From positions 620,001 through 684,000 of the forward strand of contig NZ_JAUSUM010000002.1 of NCBI RefSeq assembly GCF_030813635.1: DNA of 64,000 nucleotides, written 5' to 3'. The translations under genes were made by a program, and so were the position numbers. Each line of letters starts with the position of its first letter. The stretch's first letter is position 1. Positions 35,495-44,234 of the stretch are shown one piece after another. The DNA is from Salibacterium salarium (lineage in GTDB: Bacteria; Bacillota; Bacilli; Bacillales; Marinococcaceae). Below the pieces are notes generated by a model. The model made no database searches, was not told where the DNA came from, and worked only from the letters and a program-made list of their open reading frames with translations.

Positions 35495-36198
35495 TATGTT
35501 CTCCTTTTCGGAGTAGAAGCGAATACGAGCGGTGCAGCACTCTTAAATCCTTCTGCGTAACGTACGCCTGCCTGTTTTCCGAACATAGCATCTCTGGATC
35601 GAACGCTTTCTATATACCCTTCTGTTAATGGAGTAGCCACACTTTCTGCCTGTAAGAGAAATTGACTTTCATAACACAAAAGAGCGCCCTCTTTTCGCTC
35701 TTGCTCCGATGAAATATCTAAATAAAAATCCGGAACATCAAATCCGTTAATAAAATAGTAGAAGAATGAATCTACTTTAAACGAAGGATACTGCACTTCA
35801 GGGTATTTTTTTATTCCAGCATCAAACACCGCTTGCCTTACTAACTCACTACAAGCAGAATGATCAGGATGTCTATCTTCAAAATAAGGTGCAAACACGA
35901 CATCCGGTTTTACCTGTCGTATCATATCTAAAAGAACAATATATTCATGATGATTACTCGAAATACCCCGGTCTGGAAAGTGAAGTTGATACCTTCCTGT
36001 CACTTTCAACTGAGTTGCGGCTGCTTCTGCTTCTCTCTGCCGACTTTCCACAGTACCATTAGATGAAAGTTCTCCCTTCGTTAAGGAGCACACATAAACA
36101 TCATCACCTTTTTTAGTATGCATGGCAGTTGTCCCACCCATCCCTATTTCTACATCATCTGGATGAGCTCCAATACAAAGAATAGTCATTTTACTCAT
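35494..36198 (-). CDS. bshB1: Bacillithiol biosynthesis deacetylase BshB1
   Basis: 234 residues, zinc LmbE/PIG-L deacetylase removing the acetyl group of GlcNAc-malate. The metal site is AHPDDVE near residues 11-17, with a second histidine in [14 protein letters not shown]. It overlaps mgsA by eight bases. The Shine-Dalgarno AAAAGGAGAAC for bshA lies inside its 3' end. Confidence 0.95.
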   Translation of the reverse strand: MSKMTILCIGAHPDDVEIGMGGTTAMHTKKGDDVYVCSLTKGELSSNGTVESRQREAEAAATQLKVTGRYQLHFPDRGISSNHHEYIVLLDMIRQVKPDVVFAPYFEDRHPDHSACSELVRQAVFDAGIKKYPEVQYPSFKVDSFFYYFINGFDVPDFYLDISSEQERKEGALLCYESQFLLQAESVATPLTEGYIESVRSRDAMFGKQAGVRYAEGFKSAAPLVFASTPKRRT

Positions 36199-36610
36199 AG
36201 GCAGAACCTCTGTCTTGTTTCAAAACCGTTCGAAACTCCAGTAAATCATTATCCAACCCTTTAACCAACACTTCCGCTGTTGCCATATTCGTTGCGAGCG
36301 GAACACCGTGGACGTCACACAATCTCAACAAGGCAGTGATGTCTGGTTCATGCGGTTGAGCGGTGAGAGGATCACGAAAAAATAAAATCATATCTATATT
36401 CCCTTCCGCCACAAGCGAACCTATTTGTTGGTCTCCACCAAGTGGTCCAGACAAATGTTTATGAAAATGAAGACCGGTTTCATTTTCTAACCTAGATCCC
36501 GTAGTACCTGTTGCATGCAACCCGTGTTTTTGTAACACGGGTTCGTAGGCTTGGACAAATCGAATCATGTCTTCTTTTTTCTTATCGTGAGCAATCAATG
36601 CAATGTTCAA
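36191..36610 (-). CDS. mgsA: Methylglyoxal synthase
   Basis: 139 residues, converts dihydroxyacetone phosphate to methylglyoxal and phosphate. The phosphate-binding ATGTTGSRL and the catalytic aspartate D60 in [11 protein letters not shown] are present; [14 protein letters not shown] and ATN are also typical. It is coupled to bshB1; bacillithiol is used for methylglyoxal detoxification, so the pairing makes metabolic sense. Confidence 0.96.
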   Translation of the reverse strand: MNIALIAHDKKKEDMIRFVQAYEPVLQKHGLHATGTTGSRLENETGLHFHKHLSGPLGGDQQIGSLVAEGNIDMILFFRDPLTAQPHEPDITALLRLCDVHGVPLATNMATAEVLVKGLDNDLLEFRTVLKQDRGSAYE

Positions 36611-36621
36611 AGTGGCTCCCC

Positions 36622-37425
36622 CTAATCCATTATATTTTCAAGACCGTAAACAAGTGTTTTCAAGCTTAGAACGTTTTCTACAGCAAGTTTCACCCCTGGC
36701 ATAAAGGACTGACGATTCATAGAATCATGACGTATTTTTAACGTTTGTCCAGATCCACCAAACAATATTTCTTGATGAGCAATAAGACCTGGCAGACGTA
36801 CACTATGAATACGTAGTCCATCTACATCAGCACCTCTAGCACCATCTAAATCTTCTTTCTCATCAGGGTGACCTTGCGTTTTATGTGGTCTCACTTCATT
36901 AATGAGAGAAGCTGTCTTAGCTGCAGTTCCAGACGGGGCATCTAGTTTATTATCGTGATGCATTTCGATGATTTCAGCATCCGAAAAGTATTTAGCGGTC
37001 ATTTGTGCCAATTTCATCATTAATATTGCTCCGACAGCAAAATTCGGCGCAATGATTGCTCCTATTTCTTTATCTTCCGCCTTATCCCTCAACCTTTCCA
37101 CATCTTCCTCTGAGAAGCCAGTTGTACCTACTACTGGACGAACATTATAATCCAATGCTAATTCCAAATGTTTTTTTCCCGCAGCAGGAGTCGTCAAATC
37201 AATTAAAACATCAGCTTCCGTTTCTTCTAGACAAACTTTCATGTCATCATACACAGGAGCTTGTTCGTCGGGCATATCAGGCAGTTCTTTAAGTATTTTT
37301 CCTGCATTTTTTGAATCAACGACGGCTTCTAATTGAAACTCTTCAGTTTCTCTTACAAGTTGAACCGTTTCTTTTCCCATTTTACCGCGCGGTCCTGCAA
37401 TAATTATTTTGGTTACTTTACTCAT
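36622..37425 (-). CDS. dapB: 4-hydroxy-tetrahydrodipicolinate reductase
   Basis: 267 residues, the same length as B. subtilis DapB. NAD(P)-binding GPRGKMG near residue 10; active-site region [15 protein letters not shown] with the catalytic histidine pair and lysine. It makes lysine/diaminopimelate and dipicolinate precursors. ATG at 37425 is nine bases after AAAGGA; upstream in-frame ATG/TTG codons at 37431-37434 are too close to that site. Confidence 0.96.
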   Translation of the reverse strand: MSKVTKIIIAGPRGKMGKETVQLVRETEEFQLEAVVDSKNAGKILKELPDMPDEQAPVYDDMKVCLEETEADVLIDLTTPAAGKKHLELALDYNVRPVVGTTGFSEEDVERLRDKAEDKEIGAIIAPNFAVGAILMMKLAQMTAKYFSDAEIIEMHHDNKLDAPSGTAAKTASLINEVRPHKTQGHPDEKEDLDGARGADVDGLRIHSVRLPGLIAHQEILFGGSGQTLKIRHDSMNRQSFMPGVKLAVENVLSLKTLVYGLENIMD

Positions 37426-37430
37426 AGCCA

Positions 37431-37766
37431 TCAATCCTTTTCATCTTTTTTAGTCCAACGATCAGCATCTCTTGTTCGAAATTTGTTCATCACTAAATCA
37501 AACGCTTCGTCTAAATCAATATGTAAAGAATTTGCAAAGCAGATTAACACAAATAGAATGTCACCCATCTCTTGTTCGAGTGATTTTTCCGTTTCTGTAT
37601 CTTTTTTAGGTTTTTCTCCGTAATAATGATTGATTTCTCTAGCCAGCTCTCCTGTTTCTTCACTCAAACGAGCCATCATAGCTAGAGGGCTAAAATATCC
37701 TTCTTTATATTGTCCAATATGCCTTTCTACTTCTTTTTGCATATCTTCCATTGTTTTCGTGTCCAT
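37431..37766 (-). CDS. ypjD: MazG-like nucleotide pyrophosphohydrolase (YpjD)
   Basis: 111 residues, all-alpha NTP pyrophosphatase fold. The metal motif is split as in the family: [15 protein letters not shown] and [16 protein letters not shown] (ExxE...ExxD). It equals B. subtilis YpjD in length. It is first in the ypjD-dapB-mgsA-bsh-cca-birA operon. It is likely a house-cleaning enzyme hydrolysing non-canonical nucleotides. Confidence 0.93.
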   Translation of the reverse strand: MDTKTMEDMQKEVERHIGQYKEGYFSPLAMMARLSEETGELAREINHYYGEKPKKDTETEKSLEQEMGDILFVLICFANSLHIDLDEAFDLVMNKFRTRDADRWTKKDEKD

Positions 37767-37831
37767 CCTTCATCCCTCCCTATATCCCTTATCGTACCCG
37801 AATGTTATACCATTTGACAATCGTAGTAATG

Positions 37832-37860
37832 TTGCTCCTTGTCCTTCATTTTCTTATAAT
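37832..37860 (+). promoter_or_regulatory. Sigma-A-type promoter for ypjC
   Basis: TTGCTC, 17-base spacer, TATAAT (37855-37860), 34 bases before the ypjC start and divergent from ypjD. Confidence 0.55.
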
Positions 37861-37894
37861 GAATGAAGCTCCATACAAAAAAAGGAGGGACATT

Positions 37895-38764
37895 ATGACT
37901 TGGCACCTTAAAAATACATTCTTTATAATTTTTGGGTCAGCTATTATGGCTTTTGGGCTTGTTTATTTTAATATGCAAAACAATCTAGCGGATGGTGGAT
38001 TCACAGGAATTACTTTACTTTTATATTTTATATTTGAGATAGATCCAGCCATTTCTAACTTAATATTGAATATCCCATTTTTTATCTTAGGATGGAAAAT
38101 TTTAGGCAGGGATGTATTCCTTTATACAATCATCGGAACTCTGAGTATCTCATTATTCTTATGGTTATTTCAAACATACGTACTTATCGAGCTGACCTTG
38201 CAACAGGATATGACGCTAGCCGCTCTTTTTGCAGGTGTCCTCATCGGTACAGGACTTGGGATAGTATTTCGATATGGGGGGACAACTGGCGGTTCAGATA
38301 TTATCGCAAAGCTCGGTGTTCGATACTTAGGTTGGAGTATGGGCAAGACACTATTTATTTTTGATGCTATGGTCATTACATCTTCCCTTGTCTATTTAAA
38401 CTACAGAGAAGCAATGTACACGTTAGTTGCTGTTTTCGTTGCTGCAAAAGTCGTTGATTTTATTCAGCAAGGAGCATACTCTGCCAAAGCTTCCTTTATT
38501 ATTTCTGAAAAACCGACTGAACTGGCGGATACCATTTTAAAAGAAATGAACCGCGGAGCTACCGTTCTTCGTGGCAGAGGTACTTTCACAGGTTCTGAAA
38601 GAGAAGTACTTTATTGTGTTGTTGCAAGAAACGAACTAGTTCGCCTTAAGAACTTAGTTGAAAAAAAAGATCCTCATGCATTCGTTACCGTCAATGACGT
38701 CCAAGATGTTATCGGGGAAGGTTTCACATTTGATGAAAACAAAAATCCTCTCCACACTTCTTAA
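37895..38764 (+). CDS. ypjC: YitT/UPF0750 family membrane protein (YpjC-like)
   Basis: 289 residues. Five to six N-terminal membrane helices (about 10-180; DUF161) carry the family motif GTGLGIVFRYGGTTGGSDI. A cytoplasmic DUF2179 domain follows (about 215-275; VLRGRGTFTGSEREVLYCV). The function is unknown. AAAGGAGGGACATT precedes the ATG at 37895; upstream in-frame starts run into the ypjD promoter region and have no ribosome binding site. Confidence 0.88.
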   Translation: MTWHLKNTFFIIFGSAIMAFGLVYFNMQNNLADGGFTGITLLLYFIFEIDPAISNLILNIPFFILGWKILGRDVFLYTIIGTLSISLFLWLFQTYVLIELTLQQDMTLAALFAGVLIGTGLGIVFRYGGTTGGSDIIAKLGVRYLGWSMGKTLFIFDAMVITSSLVYLNYREAMYTLVAVFVAAKVVDFIQQGAYSAKASFIISEKPTELADTILKEMNRGATVLRGRGTFTGSEREVLYCVVARNELVRLKNLVEKKDPHAFVTVNDVQDVIGEGFTFDENKNPLHTS

Positions 38765-38777
38765 ACCACAAAAAAGC

Positions 38778-38822
38778 ACCCTATAAAGTAGCCTTTTTTT
38801 CAAAGTGTCTACTCTATAGGGT
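38778..38822. terminator. Intrinsic terminator between ypjC and the metallopeptidase gene
   Basis: ACCCTATAAAGTAG pairs with CTACTCTATAGGGT (one mismatch) around a T7-containing loop; convergent genes. Confidence 0.7.
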
Positions 38823-38848
38823 ACATTTTATAAGGCAGTCCTTTTTTA

Positions 38849-39526
38849 CTAATTGTCCATAGCGAAATACATAAATATAAAACGTGCAAGTTCAAGAACA
38901 GCTACTACTGCTGCAGCTACGTACGTAAGAGCTGCGGCATTGAGTACTTTTTTCGTTTTTTTCTCTTCATTATTTCTAATAATCCCTGTAGAAACAATTT
39001 GTTCCATAGCACGATTACTTGCATTAAATTCAACTGGCAGTGTGACAAACTGAAACAAAACAGCGACTGACATGAAAACAATACCTACAAGTATCAAGTT
39101 TTGACTTGTCAATAAAACACCTGCAATAATTAAGAAAAAGGACATGTTTGATCCAAGATTTGCTGCTGGGGCGAGTGTGCTACGAAATCGCAGAAATCCA
39201 TATTCTTCGGCATCTTGAATAGCGTGTCCTACTTCATGAGCAGCCACCGCTTGCCCGGCAACACTAATTCCGTAATAATTATCTTCGGATAAACGAACCA
39301 CTTTTTTGGCTGGATCGTAATGGTCTGAAAGCCGTCCTTTAACAGGTTCAACCGCCACATTATAAATCCCATTTTCGTTTAGTATCCTTTTAGCTACTTC
39401 AGCGCCGGTCATACCGGATGAATTGGATACCCTAGAATATTTTTTATAGGCTTTTTTTACTCTGAACTGAGCCCAAATTGGAATAATAAGCAGAGCTACA
39501 ATATATATAATCCACCAAAGTCCCAT
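38849..39526 (-). CDS. YugP-type membrane zinc metallopeptidase
   Basis: 225 residues with an N-terminal helix, the zinc motif HEVGH (about residues 97-101, in AAHEVGHAIQDAEEYGFLRF) and two to three C-terminal membrane helices. This is the 'neutral zinc metallopeptidase' (YugP/DUF) family; the substrate is unknown. ATG at 39526 has GGAGG seven bases upstream. It lies between ypjC and ypjB, an insertion relative to the B. subtilis order as I recall it. Confidence 0.88.
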   Translation of the reverse strand: MGLWWIIYIVALLIIPIWAQFRVKKAYKKYSRVSNSSGMTGAEVAKRILNENGIYNVAVEPVKGRLSDHYDPAKKVVRLSEDNYYGISVAGQAVAAHEVGHAIQDAEEYGFLRFRSTLAPAANLGSNMSFFLIIAGVLLTSQNLILVGIVFMSVAVLFQFVTLPVEFNASNRAMEQIVSTGIIRNNEEKKTKKVLNAAALTYVAAAVVAVLELARFIFMYFAMDN

Positions 39527-39630
39527 CAAATGACCTCCTCCCCATATTATTCTCGTTAATCATTATTTTATTTAAAACGTCAAAGAAAGTCAATAAAACT
39601 GCACGCTTATATTTGACAGTTATTTTACGG

Positions 39631-40428
39631 TTAGTCTCTCATTTGATGACGTTCTTTTTCCCCTTTATATTTTTTCCACCCCGCATAAGTTAAAGAAACG
39701 AACAATACTCCTCCTATCGATAATATAACAGCCCACAAGGAAGGATCTACATTAGATCTTTCTTCATTTGACAACGCCTTTTGAAATAGTTCTTTTAATT
39801 TTTTAAGATTGTCTTGACCATCGGTTTCTATCCATTCTTCATTATCCAAGTGCTGAATGTAGGATGTAAGCGGCAAGATTTCTTCTTCCTTCATTCCTGT
39901 GTACATAGCCGGTCTGATTGTTTCAAATTGATGCCGCCACTCTCGAAAAGCTTGAACAGCTTCATCCGTATTTCCATTTTCTATTTGCTTATTGATATCA
40001 TCAAGAAGGAGAATCAGGCGTTCCCCTGACTTTTTCCATAATGGATGATCTTCGCTAATAGATGCATCAACAGCTAAACGAAAAGCAGTAATATACTGAA
40101 GACGAGTTCGTTCGTCTAGTCCTGCCCTTGTCACCGCTTCCCCGGCCCTGTCAAAGGAACGAAATAACTCAGACAATTGGTAAGTATCCATATTATATTC
40201 ATCAAAAGAAACAGACGGAAATCGAACAACCAGCCAGCTGTGAATCTGCTTTGCTTCTTCGTATTGATTATTCAACGCCATTTCATGCATCAATTTTGCC
40301 TTTTCTTCAACGGTTTGCATGGATACGTCTTTATTTTCTTCCGCTATAGTTTGTCCAACGTTTCCGAAAAATAAAGTGAAAAGTAAAAAAGATAAAAAAA
40401 ACACTTTTTTACATAGATTTTTGCCCAT
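39631..40428 (-). CDS. ypjB: Sporulation protein YpjB
   Basis: 265 residues: an N-terminal signal peptide (MGKNLCKKVFFLSFLLFTLF), a helical extracellular domain and a C-terminal anchor (about 235-255) with a basic tail. It matches the YpjB family by layout and by position between ypjC/peptidase and ypjA. YpjB is linked to sporulation, but its mechanism is not known. ATG at 40428 lies behind AAAGGAGGGAC; the longer frame overlaps ypjA without a ribosome binding site. Confidence 0.82.
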   Translation of the reverse strand: MGKNLCKKVFFLSFLLFTLFFGNVGQTIAEENKDVSMQTVEEKAKLMHEMALNNQYEEAKQIHSWLVVRFPSVSFDEYNMDTYQLSELFRSFDRAGEAVTRAGLDERTRLQYITAFRLAVDASISEDHPLWKKSGERLILLLDDINKQIENGNTDEAVQAFREWRHQFETIRPAMYTGMKEEEILPLTSYIQHLDNEEWIETDGQDNLKKLKELFQKALSNEERSNVDPSLWAVILSIGGVLFVSLTYAGWKKYKGEKERHQMRD

Positions 40429-40516
40429 AAAAAAGTCCCTCCTTTCTCCTTTTTCCATACTATGAAGATATGGACAAGAGTAGACCGGAAGGGACGTTCC
40501 TTTTTCACAAACTATT

Positions 40517-41101
40517 CTACAAAAACGTCTTACGTTTGACACTTGCTACATATATTAAAATAAGAGAAAAAATACTTAACCAAAATGTAAAATAGCCGAT
40601 ATGCGAGATTTGATCTGCAATCGCCGAAGACACCCACGGATACATGCCATATACGTAATCTATAATATCATTATGTATTGTCCATAGTGCAACAATAAGA
40701 AGATGCCATGGTTTTATCCGATAATAAGGTGCAAACAACAAACCTTGCATAGCCATTCCAAAGTGCGAGATGATCAGCATATAATTTTGCCAACTCAATT
40801 CATCACCCGCTACTCCGCCTGCAATATTCATTACTACCGCCCATAGTCCATATTTAATCAACGTTACACTGGCTAAAGCTTCTAAAAGTCCGTTATTCCT
40901 TTTTAATAGAAAAAGAAACAACACAATACAAAAAAAGAGACTAGCGGTCGGGCTATCCGGTACAAATACATAAAAAACAGGCGGCGTTTGTTCTAGTTGG
41001 ATCTTATACCACCAATACCCATAAATCGTTCCAAACAGATTAACAATAAGTAAAGCGGCAATCATTGAAGGCATTCCTAAAAAGCGTATAAACATACCCA
41101 T
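40517..41101 (-). CDS. ypjA: DUF1405 membrane protein YpjA
   Basis: 194 residues with about five to six membrane helices. Family landmarks: GYWWYKIQLEQTPP, FVPDSPTASLFF, and the histidine/aspartate-bearing ISHFGMAMQGLLFAPYYR and TIHNDIIDYVYGMYP. The function is unknown. It precedes ypjB and follows the qcr operon, as in B. subtilis. Confidence 0.88.
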   Translation of the reverse strand: MGMFIRFLGMPSMIAALLIVNLFGTIYGYWWYKIQLEQTPPVFYVFVPDSPTASLFFCIVLFLFLLKRNNGLLEALASVTLIKYGLWAVVMNIAGGVAGDELSWQNYMLIISHFGMAMQGLLFAPYYRIKPWHLLIVALWTIHNDIIDYVYGMYPWVSSAIADQISHIGYFTFWLSIFSLILIYVASVKRKTFL

Positions 41102-41164
41102 TTATTTCACCACCATCATTTCTAAAAAAGTGCCACGTACATTTTTTAAATCTTTCAAGAAAAA

Positions 41165-41416
41165 GGGGGCTGTATCAAAAATCAAAAGTCTACTACTAGC
41201 CAAAAAATGCTTCACTAACATTCAGGGCATACGCTGCAGGCGGACGCTTTCACTCCAGAGCACAAGAGCGACATCGGCTCCCTGCGGATCACCGTGTCTC
41301 CTTTGCCGCGGACAGCGCCTCAGCTTCTCTTCCCGCAGGAGTCGCCACCTTACGCTTCTGCCCATGGTTGAATTCTCTTTGTTATAGAAAAGGAGCTGTA
41401 CCTTTTATACAGCTCC
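41165..41416. mobile_element. MITE-like GC-rich repeat element with imperfect terminal inverted repeats
   Basis: The 336-base gap between ypjA and qcrC holds a segment that is visibly GC-rich (about 41230-41370) against AT-rich flanks. Its ends are inverted: GGGGGCTGTATCAAAA (41165) versus GGAGCTGTATAAAA read from 41416 on the other strand. The interior has palindromic pieces (CTCCCTGCGG and CCGCAGGAG). No convincing coding frame is present. It looks like a non-autonomous repeat of the kind scattered between genes in alkaliphilic/halophilic Bacillaceae. Copy number cannot be judged here. Confidence 0.5.
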
Positions 41417-41417
41417 T
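41391..41417 (-). terminator. Hairpin at the element's edge, likely terminator of qcrABC
   Basis: AGGAGCTGTA / TACAGCTCCT perfect stem with a seven-base loop, followed on the minus strand by TTTCT; 20 bases after the qcrC stop. It coincides with the right inverted repeat of the element. Confidence 0.6.
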
Positions 41418-41437
41418 ACCAAACACGATGTATATGT

Positions 41438-42307
41438 TTATTCTGCATTTTCTTCGTTATTATCTCCTGAGGATTCTTCTTCTGATTCTTCCTCAGACCC
41501 ACTATCGCCGCCACCGTTTCCTGGATTACCACCATTGGAAACAAATTCAGCCAGCACTTCTAACTCTTCATCACTTCCGTCAAATTGATCAGCCGGCATT
41601 TCACCAATACCTTCTACCGCAATTTCTTGAATCATATCTGCATCATATTGCGTGTCGTATAAGGAAGGCCCGGCAGCACCTGTACCTTGAAGCTGATCAC
41701 CATGACAGCTGATACAGCCTTGATCTGTGTATATCTCATAGCCTTCTGCATTCGTATCTACGTCTTCGAGTGCTTCTTCTTCTTCTTCATCGAGCATTTC
41801 ACCTTGTTCTGCTGCTGCTTCCCAATCGTGGTGATCAACTGATTCCCACGTGAGATAAACGGTTGAAATGATACCAAAAATCATCAAGCCGGAAGCTATC
41901 GGTCTTCGTGACGCTCTTCGCTCTGGTCCTTTATCAAGCCAAGGAGCCAACAACAACGCCCCAAAAGCAAGCCCCGGTATGATAACCGCCCCGATAACTG
42001 TGAAATCACTAGATGCAAACTCATACTTCAATAGTTGATACAAAAACAGAAAGTACCAATCCGGTAACGGTATATAACCAGAATCAGTCGGGTCCGCAAC
42101 TCTTTCAAGCGGAGCTGGATGAGCTACCGTCAAACACAAATACCCGATAAGAAAAACAGCCCCTACTAACCATTCTTTTAATAGGAAATTTGGCCAAAAT
42201 GCTTCTGTTTTCCCGGGGAACTCCGAATAGTCTTTCGGAATATTAGGTTTGCGATCGGCGGGTACACGTGAATCCCCAACGAATTTCATACCTTTTCCAC
42301 GATGCAT
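41438..42307 (-). CDS. qcrC: Menaquinol:cytochrome c reductase cytochrome b/c subunit QcrC
   Basis: 289 residues: a subunit-IV-like part with about three helices (45-150) containing the quinol-site variant PDWY (82-85). A cytochrome c domain follows with heme site C198-I-S-C201-H202 and probable Met ligand M237. Two acidic stretches are unusual: a linker of nine consecutive-type Asp/Glu around 168-185, and a 30-residue Glu/Asp/Asn tail that makes the protein about 35 aa longer than B. subtilis QcrC. The c domain faces outside. The Shine-Dalgarno is AAGGAGGGAAACAG. Confidence 0.94.
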   Translation of the reverse strand: MHRGKGMKFVGDSRVPADRKPNIPKDYSEFPGKTEAFWPNFLLKEWLVGAVFLIGYLCLTVAHPAPLERVADPTDSGYIPLPDWYFLFLYQLLKYEFASSDFTVIGAVIIPGLAFGALLLAPWLDKGPERRASRRPIASGLMIFGIISTVYLTWESVDHHDWEAAAEQGEMLDEEEEEALEDVDTNAEGYEIYTDQGCISCHGDQLQGTGAAGPSLYDTQYDADMIQEIAVEGIGEMPADQFDGSDEELEVLAEFVSNGGNPGNGGGDSGSEEESEEESSGDNNEENAE

Positions 42308-42361
42308 CTGTTTCCCTCCTTAGTTTATCTTGTCTTATCATTTGCGTTGTCTTGTCAATTT

Positions 42362-43036
42362 TTACAATGGTCCGGAGATACCTTGTCTTCGGATCATAAT
42401 AAAATGAGCCGCTAATAAGCCAAGCAATGCCCCTGGAAGGAAAAACACATGGATAGCAAAAAAACGTGTCAACGTCTGTGCGCCGATAATTTCAGGATCA
42501 CCCGATAATAAGGTTTTTGATAGAGTACCTACCAAAGGAACGCTTTCTGCAATCTGTAATCCAACGACGGTTGCAAAATATGCTTTCATATCCCATGGAA
42601 GCAAATAGCCTGTAAAACCTAATCCAAGCATAACAAAAAAGATAAGTACACCTACGACCCAGTTCAACTCACGAGGTCGTTTGTATGCACCTGTGAAGAA
42701 CACACGTAATGTATGTAAAAAGATCATTACAATAACTAAACTAGCTCCCCAGTGGTGCATGCCTCGAACAATTGTACCATACGCTACGTCTCCTTGAAGA
42801 TAACGTACAGATTCATAGGCGTTAACAATGTCAGGCACATAATACATGGTTAAAAACATTCCGGACAATATCTGAATGACGGTTATGAAAAAAGTCAATC
42901 CTCCAAAACAATAAACAAACGCTGAAAAATGATGAGCAGGGTTAACATGTTCCGGCACTTCATGATCAGCTATATCCCGCCACATTGGAGTAATGTCCAG
43001 GCGTTCATCTACCCATTCATAAACTCGTTGTAACAT
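42362..43036 (-). CDS. qcrB: Menaquinol:cytochrome c reductase cytochrome b subunit QcrB
   Basis: 224 residues, b6-type with four helices. The heme-b ligands are two His pairs with b6 spacing (H94/H108 and H196/H211). C43 in VYCFGGL corresponds to the cysteine that holds the extra covalent heme in b6-type complexes. WDMKAYFAT and PLVG are conserved. It is the middle gene of qcrA-qcrB-qcrC. Confidence 0.96.
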   Translation of the reverse strand: MLQRVYEWVDERLDITPMWRDIADHEVPEHVNPAHHFSAFVYCFGGLTFFITVIQILSGMFLTMYYVPDIVNAYESVRYLQGDVAYGTIVRGMHHWGASLVIVMIFLHTLRVFFTGAYKRPRELNWVVGVLIFFVMLGLGFTGYLLPWDMKAYFATVVGLQIAESVPLVGTLSKTLLSGDPEIIGAQTLTRFFAIHVFFLPGALLGLLAAHFIMIRRQGISGPL

Positions 43037-43051
43037 AAATGACGCCCCCTC

Positions 43052-43555
43052 CTAAACTTGTGATTCTGCTTTTCCAACATAGACTGTACCTTCCTGTACT
43101 TCAACTTCATATTTATGAAGAGGTTCTGTTGGCGGAGTACCTTCAATATTCGTACCATCTTTTTTAAAACGTCCACCATGACAAGGACAGAAAAATTCTT
43201 CCGGATGATCTTGATTGGCCTCCCATCCTACTGTACACCCTAAATGAGTACAGGTTGGCGAGAGTGCTACAATTTCATCCCCTTCCTGATAAATCCATGC
43301 CGTTTCTGTTACCTCCGATGTATTCCAAGCATCTTCCTGCTCGTAGGAAAAATCAAAGCGCTGTGGTTGATCGGTAAGATCATCGACACTTGCCACAGCT
43401 TTCATATCTCCTGCACTTTCTGCTTGGAGAACCGGGTCAATAGCAAAACGAGCCATCGGTAAAATAATACCTGCCGCCATGAAACCGCCAACACCTGTAA
43501 GCGTATATGTTAGAAATTGACGCCTCGACACATTATGATTTTGCTCTTCACTCAC
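43052..43555 (-). CDS. qcrA: Rieske iron-sulfur subunit QcrA
   Basis: 167 residues: a twin-arginine-like N-terminus (SRRQFL at 10-15), one membrane helix and the Rieske [2Fe-2S] domain. The ligands are C102-T-H104-L-G-C107 and C123-P-C125-H126. The start is GTG at 43555 behind GGGGGGG. It transfers electrons from menaquinol to the QcrC cytochrome c domain. Confidence 0.96.
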   Translation of the reverse strand: MSEEQNHNVSRRQFLTYTLTGVGGFMAAGIILPMARFAIDPVLQAESAGDMKAVASVDDLTDQPQRFDFSYEQEDAWNTSEVTETAWIYQEGDEIVALSPTCTHLGCTVGWEANQDHPEEFFCPCHGGRFKKDGTNIEGTPPTEPLHKYEVEVQEGTVYVGKAESQV

Positions 43556-43635
43556 CAGTATCCCCCCCTACTATATAAGTTCAGTCCTCCCGGACAATCG
43601 TTACACACACACTTTTACAAAACTAGGACATACTC

Positions 43636-43665
43636 ATGATAGCCTAGTGAACAACAGGCTGTCAA
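43636..43665 (-). promoter_or_regulatory. Sigma-A-type promoter of the qcrABC operon
   Basis: Minus strand TTGACA (43660-43665), 18-base spacer, TATCAT (43636-43641), about 80 bases upstream of qcrA. Confidence 0.55.
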
Positions 43666-43703
43666 TCTTTTGTGTATGCATTTTCCGAGTAATTTTGCAA
43701 CTT

Positions 43704-44165
43704 TTACTGACCCTTCCATTTATCCATGACTAATGGAAGTAACTGTTTTATTTGTTCCGAGATAACTTGCTTTTTATACTCAGCATCCATATTCTCAAAC
43801 GGAACCAACGGCATCCATACCAAAAGTTCATCTAAGTCAGCCTCTACTTTTTTCCAAGACGGATCCGCTGTAATCATAACGACATGTTTCACTTGTTCTT
43901 TTTTCATGTGTTGAATCCATTGCTCTATTTCTTTGTGACATTCTTCAATATCCTTCGTCTCCAGGTAAGTAAATGGGGGGACTAATAACATTCTCCCTCT
44001 GAATTGTCTTTCAATTTCAGCGGTCATCACCGTGATAAACTCTGTCATGGCGGAACTTTGTCTAATGCCATCCCCAAAGTCTATCGGTAACATGGGGACT
44101 AATGCAGTATCTACATATTGTCTTTCTTTAACAAAAGAAGGAATGTCATCTGTTGACCATCTCAT
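43704..44165 (-). CDS. ypiF: YpiF-like DUF2487 protein
   Basis: 153 residues, soluble alpha/beta protein, matching B. subtilis YpiF in position next to qcrA. Typical segments are MRWSTDDIPSFVKERQYVDTALVP at the start and LLVPPFTYL in the middle. The function is unknown. ATG at 44165 follows GAGGG; the longer frame passes through the upstream hairpin and has no ribosome binding site. ypiB, which lies here in B. subtilis, is missing. Confidence 0.85.
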   Translation of the reverse strand: MRWSTDDIPSFVKERQYVDTALVPMLPIDFGDGIRQSSAMTEFITVMTAEIERQFRGRMLLVPPFTYLETKDIEECHKEIEQWIQHMKKEQVKHVVMITADPSWKKVEADLDELLVWMPLVPFENMDAEYKKQVISEQIKQLLPLVMDKWKGQ

Positions 44166-44203
44166 TTTATTGTAACCCTCTCTCCATTTAATTATAATAA
44201 TAA

Positions 44204-44226
44204 TATCCCCGCACATAACGGGGATA
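44204..44226 (-). terminator. Hairpin between ypiA and ypiF
   Basis: TATCCCCG / CGGGGATA perfect stem with a seven-base loop, followed on the minus strand by an AT-rich TTATTATTA tract. Confidence 0.6.
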
Positions 44227-44234
44227 ATAACTAT

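Noticed and set aside
37814-37860. TTGACA at 37814 as -35 for the TATAAT at 37855
   Set aside because: The spacing is 35 bases; TTGCTC at 37832 with a 17-base spacer is the workable partner.
41130-41387. 85-residue frame on the plus strand between ypjA and qcrC
   Set aside because: It runs through the GC-rich repeat element, has no ribosome binding site, and its Ser/Arg/Cys-rich translation looks like random reading of GC-rich DNA.
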